Shown here piece by piece: positions 17,571-24,885 of a DNA stretch of 64,000 nucleotides (its first letter is position 1; the number at the start of each line of letters is the position of its first letter). Below the pieces are notes generated by a model. That model did not search any database. It was given only the letters and a program-made list of their open reading frames with translations, and was not told the DNA's origin. This stretch comes from JAWLBY01 sp041687455 (GTDB lineage: Bacteria; Pseudomonadota; Gammaproteobacteria; Xanthomonadales; Xanthomonadaceae): NCBI GenBank assembly GCA_041687455.1, contig JAWLBY010000001.1:186001-250000 (forward strand). Direction: 5' to 3'. Made by a program: the position numbers and the translations under genes.

Positions 17571-18232
17571 TTTCTCGCCTCCGCTCCGCCGAGGAACTGC
17601 TGCCACTGCCGCTCGGCCCAGGCATCGGGCTCACTGCCGATCCCGAGCCCGAGTGCCGGACCGAGGACCGGCGCGGCGAGGAATGGATAGACCAGCAAGG
17701 CCAGCAGGTTCAGCACGAGCTGGGCCGCCGGCAGGTCGCCGCGCAGGCGTCCCGCGCGCTGCGCGTCGGCCATCGCCTGCTGCAGGCTGCCGATCACGCC
17801 GGCGGCGAACTGTTCGGCGAAGCGCGCTCGCAATGCACCGCCTTCACTGAGCACTTCGCGCACGATCAGCCGGGCGATCCACGGTTCGGCGGCGATGCTG
17901 CGCACGTATTCGAACGCGAATGCGCGCAGCCGCGGCAGCGGGTCGACCGGCGCCGGCGCCTGCAGCAGTCCGACCACGCGCTGCATCGCCGGCTGCAGCC
18001 GCGTCGCGACCAGCGCATCGATCAGCCCGTCCTTGTTGCCGAAGTAGTAGTTGACCAGCGCCGGCGCGACGCCGCTGTCGCGCGCGACCGCGGCCAGCGT
18101 GGTGCCGGCGATGCCGTCGCGGACGAACCCGCGCAGCGCGCAGTCGACGATCCGCTCGCGCAGCGCATCGTCGTCGCCGGCCGGGCGGCCGCGGGCGCGT
18201 CGCGGGTGCGTGGCGGACGACGACGGCTTCAC
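17567..18232 (-). CDS. TetR/CecR-like transcriptional repressor
   Basis: About 221 residues from a GTG at 18232; no in-frame ATG is available near the N-terminus. The TetR helix-turn-helix is LAAVARDSGVAPALVNYYFGNKDGLIDALV at residues about 43-72, and the C-terminal domain resembles the CecR group that controls ybhGFSR in E. coli. It is the first gene of a TetR-HlyD-ATPase-permease operon with four-base and eight-base overlaps throughout. The perfect 24-bp palindrome 14 bases upstream of the GTG is its probable operator. The inducing compound is unknown. Confidence 0.85.
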   Translation of the reverse strand: MKPSSSATHPRRARGRPAGDDDALRERIVDCALRGFVRDGIAGTTLAAVARDSGVAPALVNYYFGNKDGLIDALVATRLQPAMQRVVGLLQAPAPVDPLPRLRAFAFEYVRSIAAEPWIARLIVREVLSEGGALRARFAEQFAAGVIGSLQQAMADAQRAGRLRGDLPAAQLVLNLLALLVYPFLAAPVLGPALGLGIGSEPDAWAERQWQQFLGGAEARK

Positions 18233-18245
18233 GGTCGCCAGCCTG

Positions 18246-18269
18246 ATTGCATTTGCATGCAAATGCAAT
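18246..18269. promoter_or_regulatory. Perfect 24-bp palindrome, probable TetR operator
   Basis: Two 12-base arms ATTGCATTTGCA / TGCAAATGCAAT abut with no spacer. The site is AT-rich in a GC-rich setting and sits just upstream of the TetR start. This is the expected place for autorepression of the exporter operon. Confidence 0.8.
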
Positions 18270-18404
18270 TCGTGCCCGCGATGCGGCGAAGCGCCGGCGG
18301 CCCTGCGCGGGCAATGATTCGAGTCACCGGCAGGCCCGCAACGCGCTCGACGAGCGAACCGCCGGGCGCGCACAGCGGGCCGGCACGCCGCGGCAGCCGC
18401 CGTG

Positions 18405-18686
18405 CTACGGCGACGGCGTCGACTGCACCAGCATCAGTTCGGCGTTGCCACGATGGCCGATGTAATGCACCGGGCCGCCGGCACGGCTGCCGGCGCAATG
18501 CCATTCGCCGCGACAGGCATGCCAGATCCGCCGTACCGCGACCGGCGGTCCACTGACGACGACGGTGCGGTCGGTCAGCCGTTCGAGTCGCACCCAACCC
18601 TGCTCGGTCCGCCAGCGCGCCCGCGCGCGATGTCCGGACGTGACGCTTTCGATACCGTCGAGTTCGTCTGTGGACAGTTCGATCAT
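18405..18686 (-). CDS. Small protein of unknown function
   Basis: 93 residues from MIELSTDELDGIES; GGGAG lies about ten bases upstream of the ATG at 18686. The composition is mixed basic and hydrophobic with no signal peptide, membrane segment or recognised motif. GWVRLERLTDRTVVVSGPP suggests a small beta-barrel. An upstream ATG (18716) has no ribosome binding site. It lies between the TetR palindrome and a divergent RelA-like gene. Confidence 0.55.
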   Translation of the reverse strand: MIELSTDELDGIESVTSGHRARARWRTEQGWVRLERLTDRTVVVSGPPVAVRRIWHACRGEWHCAGSRAGGPVHYIGHRGNAELMLVQSTPSP

Positions 18687-19005
18687 GCCGGCTCCCGGTC
18701 GTGGTGAGTCCGGCATTAGAGCGACCGAATGCTTAATCCCGATGAAAATGCCGGGCCCGCTCGATCGCGGCGCCGGAATCCGGGAAGGCAACGCAGACGG
18801 AACGGCGATGGGTCGTCCTGCCGTGGCCGCAACCGACCTCGGCCGGAGCACCACCGTGCAACCGCTGCGGTCACCGCCGGAGCAACCGAACTTCAGCCGC
18901 GATCCTTTCCTCCCGTTTCGCTGCACTGCAACTGGCACCGCCGGCGCCGATTGCCTATGCTCGCTGCAGGCGGCGCTCGACCGCCGGGGGGAAACACAGC
19001 GCGCC

Positions 19006-20256
19006 ATGACCGGCCTCGAGGCCACGCTGAAGCGCCGGCACCGGTTCTCGTTGAACTGGCCGTACCTCGGTGCGATCGCCGGCGGTGAATCGGCGATCGA
19101 CCTGCAGACGCTGGCGCTGCGCAACATCAACGACGCCCGCGAATTCGTCCGCGAGTACGGTTTCGACATCGACGATCCGCGCGCGCTGGCGCGCATCCGC
19201 CGCGCCCATGCCGAAGCGATCGAATTCATCGCTGCAACGTTCCTGAGCCCGGAACAACGCGCGCTGATACCCGCCGAAGTGGCCCGCCCGGACAACGTGC
19301 TGGAGCTGCTGGTGCACGCCTCGCGGCACGCCGCCCAGCACGAGCTGCGGCGCGCCTGGTCGTGCGCGGTGCTGAAGGTCATGCACTGCGTGTTCTACAT
19401 CGACAACAACCTGAAGCTGCGCTACTTCCCGATCGTGCGCAAGCAGGTGTTCGAAAGCCTCGATGCAGTCGTCAGATGCGACCGCGGGCAGTACTTCCTG
19501 ACCGACGGCGAGGCCTGCCTGCCACTGCTGCACTACGAGAAGAAGAGCAACAAGGGGCGCCGCAGCATCCTGCTCAAGCTGCTGCAGAAAGCCGAATACG
19601 TCGCCGCCGACATCTACGATCACCTCGGCGTGCGGATGACCTTCGACACCCGCTTCGAGTGCCTGCTCGCGCTGCAGATCCTGCAACGCGCCCACGTGAT
19701 CTCGGCGATCAGCCTCGAAAGCCAGCGCACCCGCAACACGCTGCTCGACCTCGCCGCCGCGAAGGAAGTGTTCGTCAAGTACCGCGCCCTGCTCGATCGC
19801 AGCCACGGCTACCCGACCGAGCTGCTGCGCCAGATCGATGCCGAGATGGCCGCGCTCGCGCACACCGGCGGCCACGCCGCCAACCCGCACAGTGCAGCGA
19901 CTTACCAGAGCCTGCAGATCACCGTCCGCAAGATGGTCCGGCTGCCGGCCGGCGGTGCCGACGCCGAACTCGCCGCCGCCTCCGCCGCACTTGCCCAACC
20001 CGGCGACGCGATCGACGACCACGCACTCGACGATCCCGGCAGCTTCTTCTTCAACTACGAGATCCAGATGATGGATCGCGCCAGCCGCGAGCAGACGTTG
20101 AGCGGCCCGGCCAGCCACGGCGCCTACAAGCGACGCCAGGTCGACACCGCCCGCACCCGCGTGCTCGGCCCGCACCTGGTCGAATGGCTGCGCACGCAAC
20201 GCCGGCCGGACAGCAGTGAAGCCGACGAGATCCGCCAGGCACTCGGCGCAGCGTAG
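19006..20256 (+). CDS. Uncharacterised protein with RelA/SpoT-like signature (TIGR04552-like)
   Basis: 416 residues from MTGLEATLKRRHRF; GGGGGGAAA lies upstream. The central region reads YEKKSNKGRRSILLKLLQK (Arg186, Ser187), then IYDHLGVRMTF (Asp205, Arg210). This order, R-x-S-x-x-x-K then D-x-x-G-x-R, is the hallmark of the RelA/SpoT nucleotidyltransferase core. The overall sequence resembles a sparsely distributed family (TIGR04552-type) with no assigned function. The N-terminal 130 residues are helical (FVREYGFDIDDPRALARIRR). The C-terminal 100 residues end in ETGx-poor, basic helices. Whether it makes (p)ppGpp or another modified nucleotide is not known. It is the last host-like gene before the defence island. 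Confidence 0.65.
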   Translation: MTGLEATLKRRHRFSLNWPYLGAIAGGESAIDLQTLALRNINDAREFVREYGFDIDDPRALARIRRAHAEAIEFIAATFLSPEQRALIPAEVARPDNVLELLVHASRHAAQHELRRAWSCAVLKVMHCVFYIDNNLKLRYFPIVRKQVFESLDAVVRCDRGQYFLTDGEACLPLLHYEKKSNKGRRSILLKLLQKAEYVAADIYDHLGVRMTFDTRFECLLALQILQRAHVISAISLESQRTRNTLLDLAAAKEVFVKYRALLDRSHGYPTELLRQIDAEMAALAHTGGHAANPHSAATYQSLQITVRKMVRLPAGGADAELAAASAALAQPGDAIDDHALDDPGSFFFNYEIQMMDRASREQTLSGPASHGAYKRRQVDTARTRVLGPHLVEWLRTQRRPDSSEADEIRQALGAA

Positions 20257-20531
20257 GCGCGCGGCGGCAGCGACCCGGATTGGAGAACTCACCACGGCGG
20301 CGTGACTCGACGCGCCGTCGCCGCATCCTGCTCGTGAACTATCCGGGCCACGTCCGACACGCTGTCAGGACCGGCGGCCAGGGCCGTAGACCGGCAGACA
20401 TACGCCAACCCGGGGCGCGACCGCCCTGACCTCACCGCCCCCTGCGCTTCAGCTTCGGCGCCATCGCGGCCATCGCGAAGACCGATCGCGACACGCAGCG
20501 CGGTATCGTCGTATGCCGCTATCCATCCCGA

Positions 20532-20573
20532 GTTATCCCGCAAAAGGCATAGGTGCCACTGTTGCGGGATAAC
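20532..20573. repeat. Perfect 12-bp inverted repeat, possible recombinase site
   Basis: Arms GTTATCCCGCAA (20532-20543) and TTGCGGGATAAC (20562-20573) flank 18 bases. The symmetric arms and spacing resemble tyrosine-recombinase core sites or the ends of recombinase-type mobile elements. No T tract follows, so a terminator is unlikely. Confidence 0.5.
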
Positions 20574-20916
20574 GCGACAATACCGGGCGGCCAGACGCCC
20601 TGTCGGCTCGCCCCCTGTGGCCGAGGTCGCCACCCACGAAGCGGCCACGAGCGTCGGTTGAAACAACGGCGCCGACGCGCCAGCCGGCCGCTTTCGCCGC
20701 CTGCCGGCGTCACCGGCATGAGGAGCATCAGCATCAGCAAACCGAACATCGAGGCCCTTCGCGCCGGCGACGCGCGCGACATCGCGGCGAAACGCTTTCG
20801 TTCGTTCGCCGCGCCAAGGAGCGGTTCACCCCCACGCGTCGTGGGGACGACGTGTTCATTTCGGCTCCTTCGGCCCGTGGCCGGGTGTTGCAAACCGCCA
20901 GCCAGTTGACCACGGT

Positions 20917-20942
20917 CGCCAACAGACCTGCCCGGCTTGGCC
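20917..20942 (+). repeat. Left copy of island-flanking inverted repeat
   Basis: 26 bases that match the reverse complement of 27076-27101 except at two positions (core GACCTGCCCGGCTT). Weaker similarity extends outward for some 20 further bases. The pair brackets the AbiE-Gabija operon and probably derives from one insertion element. Confidence 0.6.
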
Positions 20943-21248
20943 GGGCAAACTGACCACGCCAGGCAGCGAACTGACCGGCGGGAAGCGACCCTTTGCAGAC
21001 TTTCGGCACGACTCGCGACAACATTCCCAAAGCCGTCACTCGCTAAGGTGTGTCCACCGAGCTCAGGGCGTGAAGCTGCCTTCCAACCTACTCACTTGCC
21101 GCCAACCCCAAAGCAGACGTCGATGCTCTCGCGACCATCAATCGGGGCACATCGCCATTGACCTGCCCCATTTCATCGCGCGAGGACCTTGTCGACGGCC
21201 TTCTCGACAAAGGCGCGCCGCTCATCTAGCCGGCAAGCTACGCCAAGG

Positions 21249-21285
21249 TTGAAAACTGTCAGAAAACTGCGTACGCTTCTGACAG
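21249..21285 (+). promoter_or_regulatory. Promoter with overlapping operator of the defence operon
   Basis: TTGAAA (21249-21254) and TACGCT (21272-21277) are 17 bases apart and form a plausible sigma-70 promoter. An inverted repeat, CTGTCAGAA (21256-21264) and TTCTGACAG (21277-21285), covers the spacer and the -10 box and ends at the AGGAGG of the first gene. A repressor bound here would block transcription. AbiEi antitoxins are known to autorepress by binding inverted repeats. Confidence 0.7.
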
Positions 21286-21295
21286 GAGGATGGCC

Positions 21296-21889
21296 ATGCA
21301 GCGCTTGACCGAACAGATTCTTGAGCACGCGAAGCAGCTGCCGGAAGGCACGCCGGTCGCGGCTAAGAGCTTGCTCCACCTTGGTAATCGTGCCGCGGTG
21401 GATCAGGCCTTGTCGCGTCTGGCCGAGCGTGGTCGCCTGCTGAGAGCCGGGCGCGGCGTCTACCTGCTGCCGGTCACGAGCCGGTTTGGCACCCGGGCGC
21501 CGTCGGTGGAACAGGCAGTCGAGGCGCTTGCCGCCCAGCGCGGCGAGGTCATCGTCTCTAGTGGTGCGGCTGCCGCCAACAGCCTCGGCCTTACGACGCA
21601 GGTGCCGGTCCGGTCGGTTTATCTGACGTCGGGGCGCACCCGGAAGATGAGCCTTGGCAAGCAGATCGTCGAGCTTCGCCACGCTCCGCGCTGGCAACTC
21701 GCCATGGCGCATCGGCCGGCGGGGCAGGCAGTGCGGGCGCTTGCCTGGCTCGGACCGGAGAGGGTCGAGTCGGCCCTCCAGACCCTGAAACGCAAGCTTC
21801 CGCCCGCCGCGTTCAGCGAGTTGGTCGCGGCGGCGCCTCAGCTTCCGACCTGGCTTGCGCGCAGCGTGGGTAGGGTCGCGTATGGCTGA
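21296..21889 (+). CDS. abiEi: AbiEi-like antitoxin/transcriptional repressor
   Basis: 197 residues from MQRLTEQILEHAKQLPEG. AGGAGG ends six bases before this ATG, which favours it over the ATG at 21290. The N-terminal winged helix-turn-helix (VAAKSLLHLGNRAAVDQALSRL) and the following GRGVYLLP strand are typical of AbiEi antitoxins. The C-terminal domain (VIVSSGAAAANSLGLTTQVP; VYLTSGRTRKMSLGKQIVEL) is the antitoxin part. In known type IV systems it binds DNA repeats to repress its own promoter and counteracts AbiEii without stable complex formation. The last bases overlap the AbiEii start (ATGGCTGA). Codon choice is less GC-biased than in flanking genes, consistent with transfer. Confidence 0.85.
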   Translation: MQRLTEQILEHAKQLPEGTPVAAKSLLHLGNRAAVDQALSRLAERGRLLRAGRGVYLLPVTSRFGTRAPSVEQAVEALAAQRGEVIVSSGAAAANSLGLTTQVPVRSVYLTSGRTRKMSLGKQIVELRHAPRWQLAMAHRPAGQAVRALAWLGPERVESALQTLKRKLPPAAFSELVAAAPQLPTWLARSVGRVAYG

Positions 21890-22898
21890 CGCCTTCCTCC
21901 TCCTGCCGGCCGAGGATCGCCTTGAAGCCTTGAGTGTCGCCGCCGACCGCTCGGGCCGACCGGCGCACCTGCTGGAGAAGGATGCGTGGGTGGTGTGGGC
22001 GCTGGCGACGCTCTACGGCTCGCCGCTCGGCGAATATCTGGTCTTCAAGGGTGGCACTTCGCTGTCGAAGGCCTATGGCGTCATCCGGCGGTTCTCCGAG
22101 GACGTCGATCTGACCTACGACATTCGCGCGCTCGCCCCCGACCTTGTCGGGGACAATGGCGAGGCGCTGCCGAAGACGCGGAGCGAGGAAAAGCGCTGGA
22201 CCAGCGCGGTGCGCGAGCGACTGCCGCAATGGGTAGCGGAGGCTGTTCAGCCGGTCATCGCCGAAGCGTTAGAGGGCCAAAGCCTGTCGGCCGCTATCCG
22301 GGGCAATGGAGAGAAGCTCTTCATTGACTATGAGGCGACGACGGCGGGCTCGGGGTATGTCTCGCCGAGCGTCATGCTCGAATTCGGCGCGCGCTCGACG
22401 GGTGAGCCGGCGAGCCTGCGCGATGTAACCTGCGATGCGGCTGGCCTGGTGGATGGCGTGGTCTTTCCAGCGGCTCGGCCGCGCGTCATGCATGCCGAGC
22501 GGACCTTCTGGGAGAAGGCGACCGCGATCCATGTCTTTTGCCTTCAGGAGCGGATGCGCGGCGATCGTTACGCGCGTCACTGGCATGACGTGGTGCGTCT
22601 CGATGAAGCCGGCTTCGCGGCGGCTGCCTTCGCCGATCGCGAGTTGGCCAACGCCGTGGCGCGTCACAAGGCGATGTTCTTCGCCGAGAAGGCCGCCGAC
22701 CGTTCTCAGATCGACTACGCCTCAGCCGTGAACGGCGGTTTGCAGCTCGTGCCAGCAGGCTACGGCGCAAAGGCTCTCGCAGAAGATTACGCGCGGATGG
22801 TCGGCGATGGGCTCCTTCTCGACGAAGCCGAGCCTTTCGAGACGCTCATGGAGCGCTGCGCAGACATCACCGCGCGAGCCAACAGCGCGGCAGGATAA
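21882..22898 (+). CDS. abiEii: AbiEii-family nucleotidyltransferase toxin
   Basis: 338 residues from MADAFLLLPAEDRLEALS. The ATG overlaps the antitoxin stop by eight bases, so synthesis is coupled. The DNA polymerase beta-like nucleotidyltransferase site is intact: FKGGTSLSKAYG followed by RFSEDVDL (metal-binding S-x-D-x-D). The later motif ERTFWEKATAIHVF and RYARHWHDVVRLDEAG is characteristic of AbiEii/AbiGii proteins. Related toxins transfer nucleotides to tRNA 3' ends and stop growth, giving abortive phage infection. The acceptor in this case is not known. The downstream Gabija genes start 24 bases after its stop. Confidence 0.9.
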   Translation: MADAFLLLPAEDRLEALSVAADRSGRPAHLLEKDAWVVWALATLYGSPLGEYLVFKGGTSLSKAYGVIRRFSEDVDLTYDIRALAPDLVGDNGEALPKTRSEEKRWTSAVRERLPQWVAEAVQPVIAEALEGQSLSAAIRGNGEKLFIDYEATTAGSGYVSPSVMLEFGARSTGEPASLRDVTCDAAGLVDGVVFPAARPRVMHAERTFWEKATAIHVFCLQERMRGDRYARHWHDVVRLDEAGFAAAAFADRELANAVARHKAMFFAEKAADRSQIDYASAVNGGLQLVPAGYGAKALAEDYARMVGDGLLLDEAEPFETLMERCADITARANSAAG

Positions 22899-22922
22899 AA
22901 AAAAGCGGGCTGGGAGGCGACG

Positions 22923-24881
22923 GTGTACATTTCCGAAATCTATGCGAGTGGCTTCCGGTGCTTCGATCCGACCGCTCCGCTGCAGCTTAAGCTCTCGCCT
23001 GGTCTCAATATTCTCGTGGGACCGAACGACGCCGGAAAGAGTGCGATTATCGACGCTGCTCGCTACGTACTGTGGACGCGTGGTGACGACTATATCCGGC
23101 CGGACGAGCACGATTTCCACGTTGATGCCGATGGCGCACGGGGTTGCGACTTCATCGTTCGCTGCACCTTCGACGATCTCAGCGCGGATGAAGAGGCTCG
23201 GTTCCTCGAATGGTGCGCCAACGAAAAGGGGAAGCTCCGTCTCCACGTCTGTATGCGGGGCGCTCGGCGCGTTTCTCCTGGCGGTGGCAGCATCATCTCC
23301 AGCCAGCACCGCGCTGGCGCCGAAGGCGAAGGCCTGCCGCTCGACGGGGAGCTGCGCGAATATCTGAAGGCCACCTATCTCAAGCCTCTGCGAGACGCCG
23401 AGCGCGAGATGCGAGCAGGGCGCCGGTCGCGCCTGTCTAGAATCCTCGGCGCGATGCCCTCGATGGGGCCGCAAAGCAAACCGGCCGTGCAGGGCGGCGA
23501 TGCAACGCTCCATGACACGCTCACGGCAGCTGATGTGGCCGTCCAAAACAACGCCGCGGTTGGCGGCGTCGTCAGCAGCGTCAACACGGATTTCCTCGAC
23601 AAGCTGTCATTCGTGGACGACCGCCTCGTCGCGACGCTGGACCTCGGCGCTGGCGGTTCGTTCGATCAGATTCTTGAGCGGTTCGAACTCTACCTGAATG
23701 CCAAGGCAGGCACCGAGCGCGTCCAGCGCGGCTTGGGCTACAACAACCTGCTATTTATGGCGGCCGAGCTGTTATTGCTCCAGTCTCATCCCGATCAGGT
23801 GCCATTTCTGCTGATCGAGGAGCCCGAGGCGCATCTACATCCGCAACACCAGACGCTCTTCATGGAAGTGCTCGCGGCCCGTGCTGCCAAGCCGGCCCCC
23901 GACAAAGGCAAGACCCATCAGCAGGTCCAGGTGCTACTTACCACCCATAGCCCTCAGCTCGCGGCCGGCGCCGAGCTTGAGACCATGACGATGATCGTCG
24001 GTCACCGCGCCTTCCCGCTGGGCTCGGCACATACGCGGCTCAAAGTGGACGATTATGAGTTCCTTCGCCGCTTCCTCGACGCGACCAAGGCCAACCTGTT
24101 CTTCGCCCGCGCGCTGATTGTCGTCGAGGGCGACGGTGAGCACCTGTTATTGCCGGCAATCGCCGAGAAACTCGACCGTCCGCTCAGTCGACACGGCGTG
24201 TCGATCGTCAATGTCGGCCACCGTGGTCTGTTTCGCTACAGCCGGATTCTGCAGCGTGAGGCCGGGAACGCGATCCCGGTGCCCGTGGCGCTGATCCCCG
24301 ACAGGGACATCCCGCCGACCGAAGCGAAAGACCTCGTCGGCGACCGCAAGACCGAGAACGAGTTGACCCAGGACGAGATCTCGGCGCGGCTGAAGACGCT
24401 GCGGCGCGACGTCGGAGATCCCGTCGACGCGTTCATCGCGGATAGCTGGACGCTTGAGTTCGATCTCGCGCTCCGGCCCGAGCTCGCCGAGAGCGTTCAC
24501 CAGGCCGTCCAACTCGCCAAGACCAGCAGTCGTAAGCCCGAGTGGCTAGCGAAGATCGTGAAGAAGGCCAGTGAAACCTACGCGGACTGGAAAGAGGCTG
24601 GACACTCTGCGACAGAGATTGCTGTCAAGATCTACCAGCCGGTCCATGACAAGGAGGCCTCCAAGGCCGAGGTCGCCGAGCAACTCGCTGCCATACTGCG
24701 CAAGCGCACGGATACGCCGGAGCAGATGCGCGATCGGCTCCCGCCTTATCTGGTGCGCGCGATCGACTACGTGACGGGTGGCTATGTCCCCGGCGCGCCG
24801 GCGACTGTTCCTGAGCCGGATGCCGAAGACGAAGAGATAGGGGCCGCCTTGATGGAAGGCGTGGCGGCGGCGGAGGGGTAA
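22923..24881 (+). CDS. gajA: GajA-like OLD-family ATPase/TOPRIM nuclease
   Basis: 652 residues. The GTG start has GGGAGG nine bases upstream. The N-terminal ABC-type ATPase has Walker A GPNDAGKS (residues 33-40), signature-side residues RVQRGLGYNNLLFMAAELLLL and Walker B LLIEEPEAHLHP (Glu299-Glu300), with the switch His in TTHSPQ. The C-terminal TOPRIM nuclease has Glu402 in VVEGDGEH and the D-x-D pair Asp460/Asp462 in LIPDRD. GajA proteins nick DNA and are held off by cellular nucleotides until phage replication depletes them. Followed by a UvrD-like helicase gene after four bases, this is the arrangement of a Gabija system. The protein is somewhat longer than the best-known GajA (near 580 residues). 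Confidence 0.88.
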   Translation: MYISEIYASGFRCFDPTAPLQLKLSPGLNILVGPNDAGKSAIIDAARYVLWTRGDDYIRPDEHDFHVDADGARGCDFIVRCTFDDLSADEEARFLEWCANEKGKLRLHVCMRGARRVSPGGGSIISSQHRAGAEGEGLPLDGELREYLKATYLKPLRDAEREMRAGRRSRLSRILGAMPSMGPQSKPAVQGGDATLHDTLTAADVAVQNNAAVGGVVSSVNTDFLDKLSFVDDRLVATLDLGAGGSFDQILERFELYLNAKAGTERVQRGLGYNNLLFMAAELLLLQSHPDQVPFLLIEEPEAHLHPQHQTLFMEVLAARAAKPAPDKGKTHQQVQVLLTTHSPQLAAGAELETMTMIVGHRAFPLGSAHTRLKVDDYEFLRRFLDATKANLFFARALIVVEGDGEHLLLPAIAEKLDRPLSRHGVSIVNVGHRGLFRYSRILQREAGNAIPVPVALIPDRDIPPTEAKDLVGDRKTENELTQDEISARLKTLRRDVGDPVDAFIADSWTLEFDLALRPELAESVHQAVQLAKTSSRKPEWLAKIVKKASETYADWKEAGHSATEIAVKIYQPVHDKEASKAEVAEQLAAILRKRTDTPEQMRDRLPPYLVRAIDYVTGGYVPGAPATVPEPDAEDEEIGAALMEGVAAAEG

Positions 24882-24885
24882 CGTC

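Larger units (their letters stand above)
20257..21248. other. Gene-poor left boundary of the defence island
   Basis: About 1 kb with no supported gene; frames here have no ribosome binding sites and no recognisable domains. It contains a perfect 12-bp inverted repeat (20532-20573), a solitary hairpin (20822-20851) and a 26-base sequence (20917-20942) that recurs inverted on the far side of the island. Motifs of the form AACTGACC repeat near 20950-20980, as in ends of some insertion sequences. It probably holds decayed mobile-element DNA. Confidence 0.55.

Noticed and set aside
20822..20851. CRISPR-like repeat (CGGTTCACCCCCACG with a CCCCACG/CGTGGGG hairpin)
   Set aside because: It resembles a type I-E repeat in form, but there is only one copy, no second repeat at spacer distance and no cas genes.
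20519..20893. 124-codon minus-strand frame in the island margin
   Set aside because: No ribosome binding site, no domain, overlaps repeat sequences; composition artefact.
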